Positions 44,760 to 53,767 of a DNA stretch of 64,000 nucleotides are shown one piece after another. Location of the stretch: contig NZ_CP054026.1 of assembly GCF_005862305.2 (NCBI RefSeq), positions 1 to 64,000 of the forward strand, in the 5' to 3' direction. The stretch is from Rhizobium indicum (GTDB lineage Bacteria > Pseudomonadota > Alphaproteobacteria > Rhizobiales > Rhizobiaceae). Position numbers and translations under genes: made by a program. Each line of letters opens with the position of its first letter. The stretch's first letter is position 1. Below the pieces are notes generated by a model. It saw only the letters and a list, made by a program, of their open reading frames with translations. It was not told where the DNA came from and ran no database searches.

Positions 44760-45614
44760 TCAGAGCTTGCCCTTCCAGGGCACGAAGAACGCCTCCAGAA
44801 AACGAATGGCGGCCGAGAAGGTGAACGCGCAGATCGCGATGATGCCGATGCCGACGAAGACGACGTCGGTTGCCAGGAACTGTGAAGCCGACATGATCAT
44901 GAAACCGATCCCGCGCGTGGACGCGATCAATTCAGCCGCAACCAGCGTACCCCAGCCGACACCGAGCGCAATCCGAATGCCGGTAAGGATCTCGGGCAGG
45001 GCGGATGGCAGGACGATATCAAGAAAGAGCTGCAGCCGGCTCGCGCCCAGCGAACGGGCGGCATTGACGCGCTCGATCGGCAGCGAACGAACGCCGGCCT
45101 GGGCTGAAAGGCAGATCGGTGCGAACATCGCAAGCACCAGCAGCGTGATTTTCGATGTCTCGCCGATGCCGAGCCAGATGATCATCAGCGGCAGGTAGGA
45201 GAGCGGTGGAAGCGGCCAGTAGAACTCGATCGGCGCGTCGAGCACGCCTTTCGCCCAGCGGTTCAGCCCCATGAGCAAGCCGAGCGGAATGCCGGCGGAG
45301 ACGGCGATGAGGGCTGCGACCACGATGCGGAACAGGCTCGCAAAAACATGCTCGGAGAGCGACGCGCCGGCGTAACCGTCGCGATAGATGGCGCCGATTT
45401 GTGTCAGCACCTCGTCCGGGCGCGGCAGGAACAGGTGTGGAACGACACCGAGCGCGGATACGAGCCACCACAGCAGCAGTATGGCCAGCGCCGTGGCAAT
45501 GCTGATGGCCACCGTCGATTTCTCACCGGCTCCGAAGCTTGCCATTTTTACCAGCTTGACCTGGCGGTCCTCTCTACCCGCTGCAATCGGCGGGGCCTGC
45601 ACTATATCGCTCAT
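44760..45614 (-). CDS. tauC: Taurine ABC transporter permease
   Basis: A 284-residue permease of the nitrate/sulfonate/taurine family with six spans. EAA-like loop [20 protein letters not shown]; start overlaps the tauB stop by four bases. It is the last gene of the minus-strand tau set and convergent with the ChaC-like gene. Confidence 0.88.
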   Translation of the reverse strand: MSDIVQAPPIAAGREDRQVKLVKMASFGAGEKSTVAISIATALAILLLWWLVSALGVVPHLFLPRPDEVLTQIGAIYRDGYAGASLSEHVFASLFRIVVAALIAVSAGIPLGLLMGLNRWAKGVLDAPIEFYWPLPPLSYLPLMIIWLGIGETSKITLLVLAMFAPICLSAQAGVRSLPIERVNAARSLGASRLQLFLDIVLPSALPEILTGIRIALGVGWGTLVAAELIASTRGIGFMIMSASQFLATDVVFVGIGIIAICAFTFSAAIRFLEAFFVPWKGKL

Positions 45615-46399
45615 GCGGCGCTCCTGAGGTCTTCGGTGCTGTGCAGAATGGCGCGGATCTCCTCGCGCAGCTCGGCAAATTGCGGCGACGCCTTGATCGA
45701 TCGGGCGTCGCCGGTTTCGGCGAAGCGGCGAACGAAATCCAGATCGAAGCGTGCCACGACGCGTCCCGGTCGAGGTGACATGACCAGGACCTGTGTGCCC
45801 AGGAACAAGGCCTCTTCGATCGAGTGCGTGATGAAGAAAACCTTCTTTGCCGTTTTATCCCAGATGGAAACCAGCAGTTCCTGCATCTGCTCGCGCGTCA
45901 GGCTGTCGAGCGCGCCGAACGGCTCGTCCATCAGCAGGATGTCGGGATTTGTCGCCAGAGCACGCGCGATGCCGACACGCTGGCGCATGCCGCCAGACAG
46001 CTCGTAGGGAAAAGCGCCGGCGAATTCGTCGAGGCCGACGAGCCGGAGCAGCTCCAGCGCGCGCGCTTCGCGCTCCTTGCGCTTGACCCCGGCGAATTTC
46101 AAACCGAGCGCGACATTGTCGACAACGGATTTCCAGGGCAGCAGCGAGTCTTTCTGAAAAACGACGCCGCGATCTGCGCCGGGTTGTTCGACCGCGCGGC
46201 CATCGAGCGTGATGCGGCCATCCGAAAGCGGAAGGAAACCGGCAATCGCGTTGAGAAGGGTTGATTTGCCGCATCCCGACGCGCCGAGTGCGACGACGAA
46301 GCCCCGTTCGGGAATATCGAAGGAAACGCGATCGAGCGCGTGAACGGTCCGCCCGTCGCGGGCTGCGAAGAAAACGCTGGCGTGATCGACTTTAAGCAT
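45611..46399 (-). CDS. tauB: Taurine ABC transporter ATP-binding protein
   Basis: A 262-residue ATPase: Walker [11 protein letters not shown]-loop [13 protein letters not shown], signature [15 protein letters not shown], Walker [13 protein letters not shown], switch [11 protein letters not shown] 46399 starts just before [11 protein letters not shown], and the longer frame to 46516 has no family sequence. It follows the frameshifted tauA by about 55 bp and should energise TauC. Confidence 0.88.
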   Translation of the reverse strand: MLKVDHASVFFAARDGRTVHALDRVSFDIPERGFVVALGASGCGKSTLLNAIAGFLPLSDGRITLDGRAVEQPGADRGVVFQKDSLLPWKSVVDNVALGLKFAGVKRKEREARALELLRLVGLDEFAGAFPYELSGGMRQRVGIARALATNPDILLMDEPFGALDSLTREQMQELLVSIWDKTAKKVFFITHSIEEALFLGTQVLVMSPRPGRVVARFDLDFVRRFAETGDARSIKASPQFAELREEIRAILHSTEDLRSAA

Positions 46400-46454
46400 A
46401 TTGCCGCTCGCAAGTTTGACGCCGGCGCAACGACTGCGCCGGCGCCAGGGAGGA

Positions 46455-47469
46455 TCAGTTGCTGACGCCGGTGAGGGCATCTGCGGTGACGAAGGCGCCA
46501 TAATTCGCCAGCACATCGGAAACCTTGCCCTGTTCCTTCAGAAACGATGCCGTGTCCTTGAGGATCTTGCCGGCACCCGCCTTTTCGCCGCCGCCGAGCC
46601 ATGCATCCGATGCCTGGACCTCAGGTGTCAGAAGCGTGAGGTTCTTCAGGGCCGAGGCCTGCTGTTCAGCTGTTCCGCCGAGAAGCTTGGCAAGCGACTT
46701 GGCGTTGTCGCTGTCGGGACCCCAGGCGGATTTGTCCGATGCGAAGGATGCGTAGTATTTGTTGATGACCGAGGCGAAACCCTTCAGAAATTCCGGGTTG
46801 TCGGCGGCAAACGTCGAGGTCGCGACCCAGGCGGAGAATGTCGGCGCACCCTTGTCTGCCACCTCTTTGGAGGTCACCAGGACCTTCCCGTTTTTCTTCA
46901 GTTCGGTGAGTGCCGGATCCCAGACGAAGCCGCCGTCGATGTCGCCGCGATTATAGCTTGCGACGATCTCAGGCTGAGGGATTGCGAAGAACCTGAACGT
47001 CCTTTTCGGTCAGGCCCAGCGATTTGATCAGCGCCAGCAGCTGATAGTGGTCCGTGGACACCGGCGCAGCGGCAAGCTTCTTGCCCTTCAGATCATTCAG
47101 GCTTTCGATGCCGGAGCCGTTACGGACGACGAGAGCCTCGTCGATGCCCGAGATGGAGGCGAGGTAAAAGGCCTTGACCTCGAGCCCGCGTGATACTGCA
47201 GCCGCAAACGGGCTGGAGCCGACATAGCCCACCTGGACATCGCCGGATGCAATCGCCGCAAAGATTTCGGCGCCCGAATTGAACCTGCGGAAGTCGACGT
47301 CATATCCCGTCTCCTTGGCGAATTCGCCATTGGCGATCGCCACGGAAGACGGCAAAGCATCGGTTTGATAGGCGACGACGACTTTCTTGTCCGCCGCTTC
47401 AGCGACAACCGCCGCTGTTAGAGTGCCGACGCCGACGGCGATTGCGGTAACCAAATTCTTGAAATTCAT
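46455..47469 (-). pseudogene. tauA: Taurine-binding protein, frameshifted
   Basis: Two ORFs together make one TauA-like protein of about 337 residues: 47469 to 46969 (signal peptide NLVTAIAVGVGTLTAAVVAEA, then KVVVAYQTDALPSSVA, AKETGYDVDFRRFNSGA) and 46877 to 46455. The first stops after VLRNPSA. Skipping one base near 46986 reads VLAIPQPEIVASYNRGDIDGG on into the second ORF, which matches the taurine-binding pattern (GDIDGGFVWDPALTELKK). So one extra base breaks the gene. Real decay or a sequencing error are both possible; tauB and tauC look intact. Confidence 0.85.
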
Positions 47470-47559
47470 CTTGAGCCCCTTTGTTCAGGGCCGCACGGCC
47501 CTTGATCTCACCCTCAAAAGCGTAATCGTTGGGGAGGGGCTAGCGGGAGAAATAACAAA

Positions 47560-47578
47560 CTATATTTATAGACTATAG
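47560..47578. promoter_or_regulatory. AT-rich inverted repeat in the tauA divergent region
   Basis: CTATA-TT-TATAG (47560-47571) followed by ACTATAG, in a 217-bp gap between tauA and a divergent flavoprotein gene. An operator for sulfur-source control is possible but is not the TCTA-N9-TAGA element found at 31929 and 41794. Confidence 0.4.
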
Positions 47579-47686
47579 AGATAATTGTTTTCGTGATTCT
47601 GCCGCTCGTGCGATCCGCAAGGACCGGCGAGCGACACGAGGCTTGAATGGCGAAATGTCTCGATGACGTTCTGAGCTTCAGGGAGA

Positions 47687-49042
47687 ATGCATTTGACATA
47701 TGATGTTATCGTGGTCGGTTCCGGTTTTTCAGCGATAGCGGTTACCTGCAATCTCATCGAGCAGCTTCCCGCTTCGGCGAAGGTCGCCGTCGTCGGCGAC
47801 GATCCTGGTTTCGGCCGCGGGACGGCGTACCGGACGGAGCTCTATCTCCATCGCCTCAATGTTCCTGCCGGCCGCATGAGCCTGCTGCCGCATCAACCCG
47901 ACGACTTTGTCGACTGGCTGAAAGGCCATGGTCGCCGGTTGCAGGCAGGCGATTTCGCCTCGCGCAGCGATTACGGTCTTTATGTCCGCGATACACTTGC
48001 GCGGCTGCTTCGAAAGCGGGAGGGCCGTTGCAGGGTCGATTTCATCAAGGCCAAGGCGGCGGGATGCGTTGAACGTTATAGCAGCACGCTGGCCTTCCAT
48101 CTCGGCAATGGTGACGAGATTGCCGGGAAGAACGTCGTGCTCTGCCTCGGCGTCGGGAACGCGACCCTGCCGGTCGCTCCGGATGGCGTCCCACCATCGC
48201 TGCGATCGCGGATCATCGAGAACCCGTGGCGGCTTTCTTGGCTGAGGCGCGTCGCACCGTCCGATGCGGTGTGCATCCTCGGATCCGGCCTGACGATGAT
48301 TGATCAGGTCCTCGCGCTTCGCGCCCATGGCCACAGCGGCAAGATCGATGTGCTTTCGCGGCGCGGGCTCGCACCGCTCGGACACGCGTGGAAGCCGCCG
48401 GCGCCTCTGCCGATCGACGTCGAGAGGCTTCCCGAGACGATCAGCGGCATATTGAAGACCCTGCGGGCGAAGAGCAGGACGGCTGCCGACTGGCGAGCCG
48501 TGATGGACGGTCTGAGGCCTGCAACACAGGCTCTCTGGCAACGGCTTTCGAGCGAGGGGCGCGCACGCTTCCTCAGGCATGCGCTTCCCTGGTGGAACAT
48601 CCATCGTCACCGGGTCGCGCCTGACGTGTTCGACAGGTTTGAGAAGCTGGTTTTAGACGGAACCGTTCGTTTCCACGCGGGCTTCCTGAAATCGCTTGGG
48701 GCCGAGGAGGGGCGGCTCGCTGCCGGCTACAGGGTCAGAGCGACGCGCGAGATCGCCGAGATCAGGGCGGACTGGCTCGTCAACTGCACAGGAATGGAGC
48801 GGGCCGGGATCAGCCATTCACCGCTTTTGAAGGAGATGAGCCGCTTTGAGTTGATCGCCCCCGATCCTCTCGGCCTCGGGATCCAGGTGGATGCCGCTTC
48901 CAAGGTGATAGCCCCGTCCTCGCCTGCCCGACTGTTTGCGGTCGGCGCCCTGACGGCGGGGCAGTTCTGGGAGATCACCGCCGTTCCGGATATCCGGGTG
49001 CAGGCCAAGGCCGTGGCCGAGGAGATCGTTTCAAGAGGCTAG
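47687..49042 (+). CDS. FAD/NAD(P)-binding protein (YdhS-like)
   Basis: A 451-residue flavoprotein with two Rossmann motifs, VIVVGSGFSAIAVTC near residue 9 and CILGSGLTMIDQVLALRAHG near 205. The FAD_NAD_binding_9 feature VVGDDPGFGRGTAYRT followed by NVPAGRMSLLP is seen. Members of this family are poorly characterised. Divergent from tauA; may be its oxidoreductase partner or unrelated. Confidence 0.78.
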   Translation: MHLTYDVIVVGSGFSAIAVTCNLIEQLPASAKVAVVGDDPGFGRGTAYRTELYLHRLNVPAGRMSLLPHQPDDFVDWLKGHGRRLQAGDFASRSDYGLYVRDTLARLLRKREGRCRVDFIKAKAAGCVERYSSTLAFHLGNGDEIAGKNVVLCLGVGNATLPVAPDGVPPSLRSRIIENPWRLSWLRRVAPSDAVCILGSGLTMIDQVLALRAHGHSGKIDVLSRRGLAPLGHAWKPPAPLPIDVERLPETISGILKTLRAKSRTAADWRAVMDGLRPATQALWQRLSSEGRARFLRHALPWWNIHRHRVAPDVFDRFEKLVLDGTVRFHAGFLKSLGAEEGRLAAGYRVRATREIAEIRADWLVNCTGMERAGISHSPLLKEMSRFELIAPDPLGLGIQVDAASKVIAPSSPARLFAVGALTAGQFWEITAVPDIRVQAKAVAEEIVSRG

Positions 49043-49152
49043 CTCGCGACATGTAGGCAGCAGAGCCTCTTTTGCGCGTCTGAAAAGACGCCCGCTGCTA
49101 TAGCTCGGCACAGCGCTTGTTGAATTGCCGGGCGCCGCCAGCTACAGTATCT

Positions 49153-49162
49153 GGTACGCCAT
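49153..49162. promoter_or_regulatory. GntR operator-like half-conserved site 1, upstream of the GntR gene
   Basis: TGGTACGCCA followed by TAATACGAT, resembling the ATGGTATACCAT site at 50291, which is also followed by AATACGAT. It precedes the GntR start by about 70 bp, consistent with autoregulation. Confidence 0.55.
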
Positions 49163-49230
49163 AATACGATTCTTGCATTCGGCTGCCGCGGCGGAAGTTG
49201 AGCGTGCAAAGTCCAACACTGAGGTACAGA

Positions 49231-49923
49231 ATGAGCGGTGCTCTGAAGGACGCCATTAGAGTCGAGCGTCCTGCAAAGACCTTGCGGGAATTGGCGCTCG
49301 ACAAGGTCCGCGAAGCCATCGTCAACGGATATTTCCGTCCCGGAGATCGCCTTGTCGAGCGTGACCTCTGCGCCCAGCTCGGCGTCAGCCGAACAGTCGT
49401 GCGCGAGGTTCTGAGACATCTTGAATCGGAAGGGCTTGTCGCCAATCTGCCGAACAAGGGGCCGATCGTCGCGCAGCTCGACATCGACGAAGCCAAACAG
49501 ATCTATGAGATCCGCGGCGCGCTGGAAGGCATGGCGGCGCGGCTGTGCGCGGAGCGCCGCAGCCCCGAGATCGTCGCCGCGCTGGAGGAATCGCTGGCTG
49601 GGATCCGCAACAGTTACCGCGACAACGACATGTCAGCTGTGCTGACGAACACCTCTTCCTTCTATCATACGCTGTTTACGATGGTTGACAGGAACGTTGC
49701 CTGGGGTGTCGTCAATCTCCTCACCGTGCGCATAAACCACCTGCGCTCGATGACAATCAAGACGGAGAGGCGCGGCATCGAAGGGCCTCTGCAGATGTCG
49801 AAGATCGTCGACGCCATCCGCCTTGGTGACGGCGAGGGGGCTTACCGGGCCGCGATGGATCACGTCGCCGCGGCAAGCGCGATTGCCGAAGCGGTGCTGT
49901 CCGCCAAGAAGCCTGCCGACTAG
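49231..49923 (+). CDS. GntR-family regulator, FadR/FCD type
   Basis: A 230-residue regulator: N-terminal winged HTH (LRELALDKVREAIVNGYF, RLVERDLCAQLGVSRTVVRE, HLESEGLVANLPNKGPIV) and C-terminal all-helical FCD ligand domain (DIDEAKQIYEIRGALEGMA, TVRINHLRSM). Start ATG 49231 has GAGG upstream; the longer frame to 49198 adds none of the HTH. Located 407 bp before a 10.6-kb operon with operator-like palindromes in between, it is the probable repressor of that operon. Confidence 0.9.
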   Translation: MSGALKDAIRVERPAKTLRELALDKVREAIVNGYFRPGDRLVERDLCAQLGVSRTVVREVLRHLESEGLVANLPNKGPIVAQLDIDEAKQIYEIRGALEGMAARLCAERRSPEIVAALEESLAGIRNSYRDNDMSAVLTNTSSFYHTLFTMVDRNVAWGVVNLLTVRINHLRSMTIKTERRGIEGPLQMSKIVDAIRLGDGEGAYRAAMDHVAAASAIAEAVLSAKKPAD

Positions 49924-50066
49924 GCACGAGCAGGCCCCTGCCGCTTCTCCGCAGGCCCTGGCAATGCGCTCACCTCGGCTGTCGAAGTCACTCCATTTGC
50001 GATGATGTTCCGCGCAATTCAGCGCAATCCATACTCCGCGCTTGACACCTAACTTTGTCCAATGTG

Positions 50067-50078
50067 ATGGTATGCCAT
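50067..50078. promoter_or_regulatory. GntR operator-like site 2
   Basis: ATGGTATGCCAT, a palindrome with one centre mismatch relative to the perfect site 3, 19 bp after a TTGACA box. Confidence 0.6.
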
Positions 50079-50103
50079 ATTAAATAATATATAAGGCGGT
50101 ACC

Positions 50104-50187
50104 ATGAACTGGGACGACCGTGACTTCTGGACTCGGCCTGCCTCCGCGGGGCGCCGCCATGTCGTTTGTCAGCTGACAACGCGCTGA
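50104..50187 (+). CDS. Candidate 27-codon leader ORF
   Basis: ATG AAC TGG GAC begins a 27-residue ORF (MNWDDRDFWTRPASAG, then RRHVVCQLTTR) preceded by AAGGCGG. Its codons 21-26 form the parS-like palindrome. It may be a leader peptide of the operon or a remnant gene; no homologue is known to me. Confidence 0.35.
   Translation: MNWDDRDFWTRPASAGRRHVVCQLTTR
50165..50180. other. parS-like palindrome 3, about 20 kb from repB
   Basis: TTTGTCAGCTGACAAC has the same 14-bp core (50166-50179) as the two sites flanking repA and repB. It lies in the operon control region, far from the replication genes. It may be a distal RepB-binding site. Confidence 0.6.
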
Positions 50188-50274
50188 CCAGAAGCGCTTT
50201 CCGAAGGGTCGAGAGCGCACGCCCAAACTGAAGATCTCCGCCTCGGCCTGAACCGCGTTCTCCCAGGAACCAAC

Positions 50275-50302
50275 TTGACACTCATATATTATGGTATACC
50301 AT
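50275..50302 (+). promoter_or_regulatory. Operon promoter with GntR operator-like site 3
   Basis: A perfect TTGACA (50275-50280) is followed 10 bp later by the perfect palindrome ATGGTATACCAT (50291-50302), which would cover the -10 region. This fits repression by the GntR protein. The start codon is at 50331. Confidence 0.65.
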
Positions 50303-50330
50303 AATACGATATTGAGAAATGAGGTGCTTG

Positions 50331-50933
50331 ATGGCCATTCAAATTCGCAAGACGGGACTGCAGATCGAAACGACGCTGATCGAAGGCGGCAAGGCCGCGG
50401 CGGTTCCGCTGAAGCTGTTTACCGCCTTCGCGGTCGTGAAGAATCCCTGGGCGGGCCACGGCTTTGTCGACGACCTCAAGCCCGAAATTCACGCAGGCGC
50501 TCCGGTGCTCGGCGAGTTGCTGACCAAGATGATCATCGATGCGGTCGGGTCCGGCGATGCTGTCGAAGGATATGGAAAATCCGCTGTCGTCGGCCTGGAC
50601 GGCGAGATCGAACACGGGTCCGCGCTCATCCACACGCTGCGCTTCGGCAATTTTTATCGCCAGGCCGTCGGCGCCAAGTCCTATCTCGCCTTCTGTAACA
50701 CACGCGGTCCTGCCAACGCGCCGATCATGATCCCGCTGATGGACAAGAACGATGAAGGCCGCCGTTCGCACTACCTGACCATCCAGACGTCGATCCCCGA
50801 CGCGCCTGCTGCCGACGAGATCGTCGTGGCTCTCGGTGCTTCGATAGGCGGGCGCCCGCATCACCGCATCGGCGACCGCTACCAGGATCTGAAAGACTTG
50901 GGGCAGGACGTTGCCAATCCTGCGGGCGTTTGA
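50331..50933 (+). CDS. Amino-acid synthesis family protein (DUF1185)
   Basis: A 200-residue DUF1185 (AA_synth) protein: IRKTGLQIETTLIEGGKAAA at the start, GFVDDLKPEIHAGAPVLGEL, YGKSAVVGLDGEIEHGSALIH and GASIGGRPHHRIGDRYQDL. Family function is not established. GAGG lies before ATG 50331. First gene of an 11-gene operon; likely acts on an intermediate of the pathway. Confidence 0.82.
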   Translation: MAIQIRKTGLQIETTLIEGGKAAAVPLKLFTAFAVVKNPWAGHGFVDDLKPEIHAGAPVLGELLTKMIIDAVGSGDAVEGYGKSAVVGLDGEIEHGSALIHTLRFGNFYRQAVGAKSYLAFCNTRGPANAPIMIPLMDKNDEGRRSHYLTIQTSIPDAPAADEIVVALGASIGGRPHHRIGDRYQDLKDLGQDVANPAGV

Positions 50934-50948
50934 GGGAGCGGCTCTGAG

Positions 50949-51794
50949 ATGCTGACAGCCGGATCGACCACACGCACCGCTGCAGCAACAAACGCCGCTG
51001 GTGCCTTGCCCCGAAAGAAGACGACAAGTGGAACGGCCTATCACGAGGCCGGCAGCGGTGAGCCGCTGGTTCTTATTCACGGCGTCGGCATGCGGCTCGA
51101 AGCCTGGGCTCCGCAGATCGCATTCCTGTCTGCAGGCCATCGCGTCATCGCTGTCGATATGCCGGGACATGGCGAGAGCGCAAAGCTGCCGGCGGGCAGT
51201 CGGCTCGAGGAGTTCGTCACCTGGTTCGGACGCTTTCTCGACGAGATGGCAATCGACACGGCAAATGTTGCCGGGCACTCGATGGGCGCACTGGTTTCAG
51301 GAGGGGCGGCCGCGACCTTTGGCGAGCGTATCAGCCGTGTCGCCTACCTCAACGGTGTCTACAAGCGTGACCCTGAAGCAAAGGCCGCCGTGCTTTCGCG
51401 CGCCGCGGCCATTCCGGTATCGGGCGTCGACAAGGAAGGTCCTCTGGCCCGCTGGTTCGGCGATGACGCGGACAGCATCACTGCGCGTGAATTGACGCGA
51501 AAATGGTTGAACCTCGTCGATCCCCAGGGATATGCCGTCGCTTACGCCGCCTTCGCGGGAGGAGACGAGACCTACGCTGACGGCTGGAAAGACGTGGCTG
51601 GTCCGGCCCTGTTTCTGACGGGGTCCGATGATCCGAACTCGACGCCCTTGATGGCAACGCAAATGGCAGAGCTTGCGCCGCGGGGCTACGCTCGCATCGT
51701 CGAAGGTCATCGTCATATGGTGAACCTGACCGCGCCTGATATCGTCAATTCGCTGCTCGCTGAGTGGCTGTCGTTCGGGGAGGATGAACGATGA
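50949..51794 (+). CDS. Alpha/beta hydrolase (RutD-like)
   Basis: A 281-residue serine hydrolase: LIHGVGMRLEAWAPQIAFL, nucleophile elbow AGHSMGALVSGGAAA, acid in TGSDDPNSTP and His in VEGHRHMVNL. Resembles RutD-like hydrolases that act on small amides or esters. Overlaps the flavin reductase start by four bases (ATGA). Confidence 0.84.
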   Translation: MLTAGSTTRTAAATNAAGALPRKKTTSGTAYHEAGSGEPLVLIHGVGMRLEAWAPQIAFLSAGHRVIAVDMPGHGESAKLPAGSRLEEFVTWFGRFLDEMAIDTANVAGHSMGALVSGGAAATFGERISRVAYLNGVYKRDPEAKAAVLSRAAAIPVSGVDKEGPLARWFGDDADSITARELTRKWLNLVDPQGYAVAYAAFAGGDETYADGWKDVAGPALFLTGSDDPNSTPLMATQMAELAPRGYARIVEGHRHMVNLTAPDIVNSLLAEWLSFGEDER

Positions 51795-52726
51795 CAATCC
51801 AGACTGTCGACCCAAGAGCACTGCGAGATGCATTCGGGGCCTTTCCGACCGGGGTGACTGTCGTCACCGCCTGTGACGGGGATGGAAATCCGATCGGCTT
51901 CACGGCGAACTCCTTCACCTCGGTCTCGCTCAATCCACCGCTTCTCCTCGTCTGCCTTGCCAAGACATCGCGCAATTTCGCCATCATGACCGGAGCGCAG
52001 CATTTTGCAATCAACGTGCTTTCGGAAACGCAGAAAGACGTGTCGAACACCTTTGCGCGACCGGTCGAGGATAGATTCGCGGCGGTCGAGTGGGCGAGGG
52101 GATCGGCAGGCTGCCCGATATTCTCAAGCGTGGCGGCCTGGTTCGAATGTGCCATGGAAGAGGTCATCGAGGCTGGCGACCACGTCATCTTGATGGGGCG
52201 CATCGAAGCTTTCGACAATAGCGGCCGCAACGGTCTCGGCTATGCGCGTGGCGGTTATTTCACGCCGACGCTCGCAAGCAAGGCAGTGTCCGCGGCAAGC
52301 GAAGGCAATATGGAACTTGCGGCCGTTGTCGAGCGCCGCGGGGAGGTTCTGCTGCTCGGCGAGGATGTGCTCTCCCTGCCAAGTGTCGACGCCCATGACG
52401 GCAGCCCGACCGAGGCACTGCAAAAATACCTGGAGACATCAACCGGGCTGAAGGTCAGCATCGGCTTTCTCTATTCGGTTTATGAGGGCAAGAGCGACGG
52501 CAAGCAGCACATCGTCTATCACGCCGTTGCCGGAGATGGCGAGCCTGTCGTCGGCAGGTTCCTGAAGCCTGACGCATTGGTTGCGGCAAAGTTCAAGACC
52601 AGTTCGACAGCCGATATCGTCAACCGTTTTGCGATGGAAAGCTCGATCGGCAATTTCGGCGTCTATTTCGGCGACGAGACCGGCGGCACTGTTCACCCCA
52701 TTCCAGCCAAGGACGCAAAAGCATGA
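51791..52726 (+). CDS. Flavin reductase with C-terminal extension
   Basis: A 311-residue protein. Residues 1-165 are a DIM6/NTAB/RutF-type flavin reductase (FPTGVTVVTACDGDGNPIGFT, SVSLNPPLLLVCLAKTSRN, FAINVLSETQKDVS). Residues 166-311 form a domain that such reductases usually lack (VERRGEVLLLGEDVLSLPSV, GRFLKPDALVAAKFKTSS), possibly Nudix-like without the GX5E box. It should reduce FMN for the LLM enzyme next to it. Overlaps both neighbours (ATGA). Confidence 0.85.
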   Translation: MTIQTVDPRALRDAFGAFPTGVTVVTACDGDGNPIGFTANSFTSVSLNPPLLLVCLAKTSRNFAIMTGAQHFAINVLSETQKDVSNTFARPVEDRFAAVEWARGSAGCPIFSSVAAWFECAMEEVIEAGDHVILMGRIEAFDNSGRNGLGYARGGYFTPTLASKAVSAASEGNMELAAVVERRGEVLLLGEDVLSLPSVDAHDGSPTEALQKYLETSTGLKVSIGFLYSVYEGKSDGKQHIVYHAVAGDGEPVVGRFLKPDALVAAKFKTSSTADIVNRFAMESSIGNFGVYFGDETGGTVHPIPAKDAKA

Positions 52727-53763
52727 AGTTCTCCCTCTTCGTCCATATGGAACGGCTCGACGCCAATCAAAGCCATAAGAGTCTCTACGAGGAATTCGTC
52801 GCGCTCTGTGAGATCGCCGACAAGGGCGGCATGCACGCGATCTGGACGGGCGAACACCATGGCATGGATTTCACCATTGCGCCTAACCCGTTTGTGACCA
52901 TTGCCGATCTGGCGCGCCGCACATCGCGGGCACGGCTTGGGACGGGGACGGTGATTGCCCCCTTCTGGCATCCGATCAAACTCGCCGGCGAGGCGGCCAT
53001 GGCCGACATCATCTGCGATGGACGACTCGACATCGGTATCGCGCGCGGGGCCTATTCTTTCGAATACGAGCGTCTGCTGCCCGGTCTCGATGCCTGGGGT
53101 GCTGGCCAGCGCATGCGCGAGCTCATCCCGGCGGTCAAGGGCATATGGGCTGGCGACTACGCGCATGACGGGGAATTCTTCAAGTTCCCGTCGACCACGT
53201 CGGCGCCGAAACCGATGCAGCAGCCGAACCCGCCCATATGGGTGGCGGCGCGCGATCCGAACTCGCACGAATTTGCCGTCGCCAACGGCTGCAACGTTCA
53301 GGTGACGCCCCTCTGGCAGGGCGACGACGAGGTTCAGTCGTTGATGGAGCGCTTCAACGATGCATGCGCCAAGAACCCTGAGATCGAGCGGCCCAAGATC
53401 ATGTTGCTGCGCCATACCTATGTCGGCTCGTCGGAGGACGATGTCGCCCAGGCCGCCCATGAACTCAGCGTCTACTACAATTATTTCTTCGCCTGGTTCA
53501 AAAATGAGAAGCCGGTTACCCAGGGTCTGATCGAACGGATCCCGGACGAACAGATCAGAGCAAACGCGATGCTGTCGGACCAGGTCATGCGCACCAACAA
53601 TGTCGTTGGCGACGCTGAGACCGTCATCGCCCGGCTCAAGGCGTATGAAGCGCTCGGCTACGACGAATATTCCTTCTGGATCGACACCGGCATGAGCTTC
53701 GAGCGCAAGAAGGCGTCGCTCGAGCGCTTCATCACCGAGGTCATGCCGGCATTTCAGGAGTAA
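52723..53763 (+). CDS. LLM-class flavin-dependent monooxygenase
   Basis: A 346-residue luciferase-like monooxygenase: FSLFVHMERLDANQSHKSLY at the start, AIWTGEHHGMDFTIAPNP, RLGTGTVIAPFWHPIKLAGE and WVAARDPNSHEFAVANGC. In the operon it is paired with the flavin reductase, as RutA is with RutF. The substrate is not known. Confidence 0.87.
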   Translation: MKFSLFVHMERLDANQSHKSLYEEFVALCEIADKGGMHAIWTGEHHGMDFTIAPNPFVTIADLARRTSRARLGTGTVIAPFWHPIKLAGEAAMADIICDGRLDIGIARGAYSFEYERLLPGLDAWGAGQRMRELIPAVKGIWAGDYAHDGEFFKFPSTTSAPKPMQQPNPPIWVAARDPNSHEFAVANGCNVQVTPLWQGDDEVQSLMERFNDACAKNPEIERPKIMLLRHTYVGSSEDDVAQAAHELSVYYNYFFAWFKNEKPVTQGLIERIPDEQIRANAMLSDQVMRTNNVVGDAETVIARLKAYEALGYDEYSFWIDTGMSFERKKASLERFITEVMPAFQE

Positions 53764-53767
53764 GACC

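Larger units (their letters stand above)
49924..50330. other. Control region between the GntR gene and the catabolic operon
   Basis: This 407-bp gap holds two TTGACA boxes (50042-50047 and 50275-50280), two operator-like palindromes (50067 and 50291), a 27-codon ORF (50104-50187) and a parS-like palindrome (50165-50180). No larger gene is present. Confidence 0.7.

Noticed and set aside
47560..47578. Third copy of the TCTA-N9-TAGA dyad near tauA
   Set aside because: The TAGA half is present but the partner position reads CAAA, so it is not the same element.
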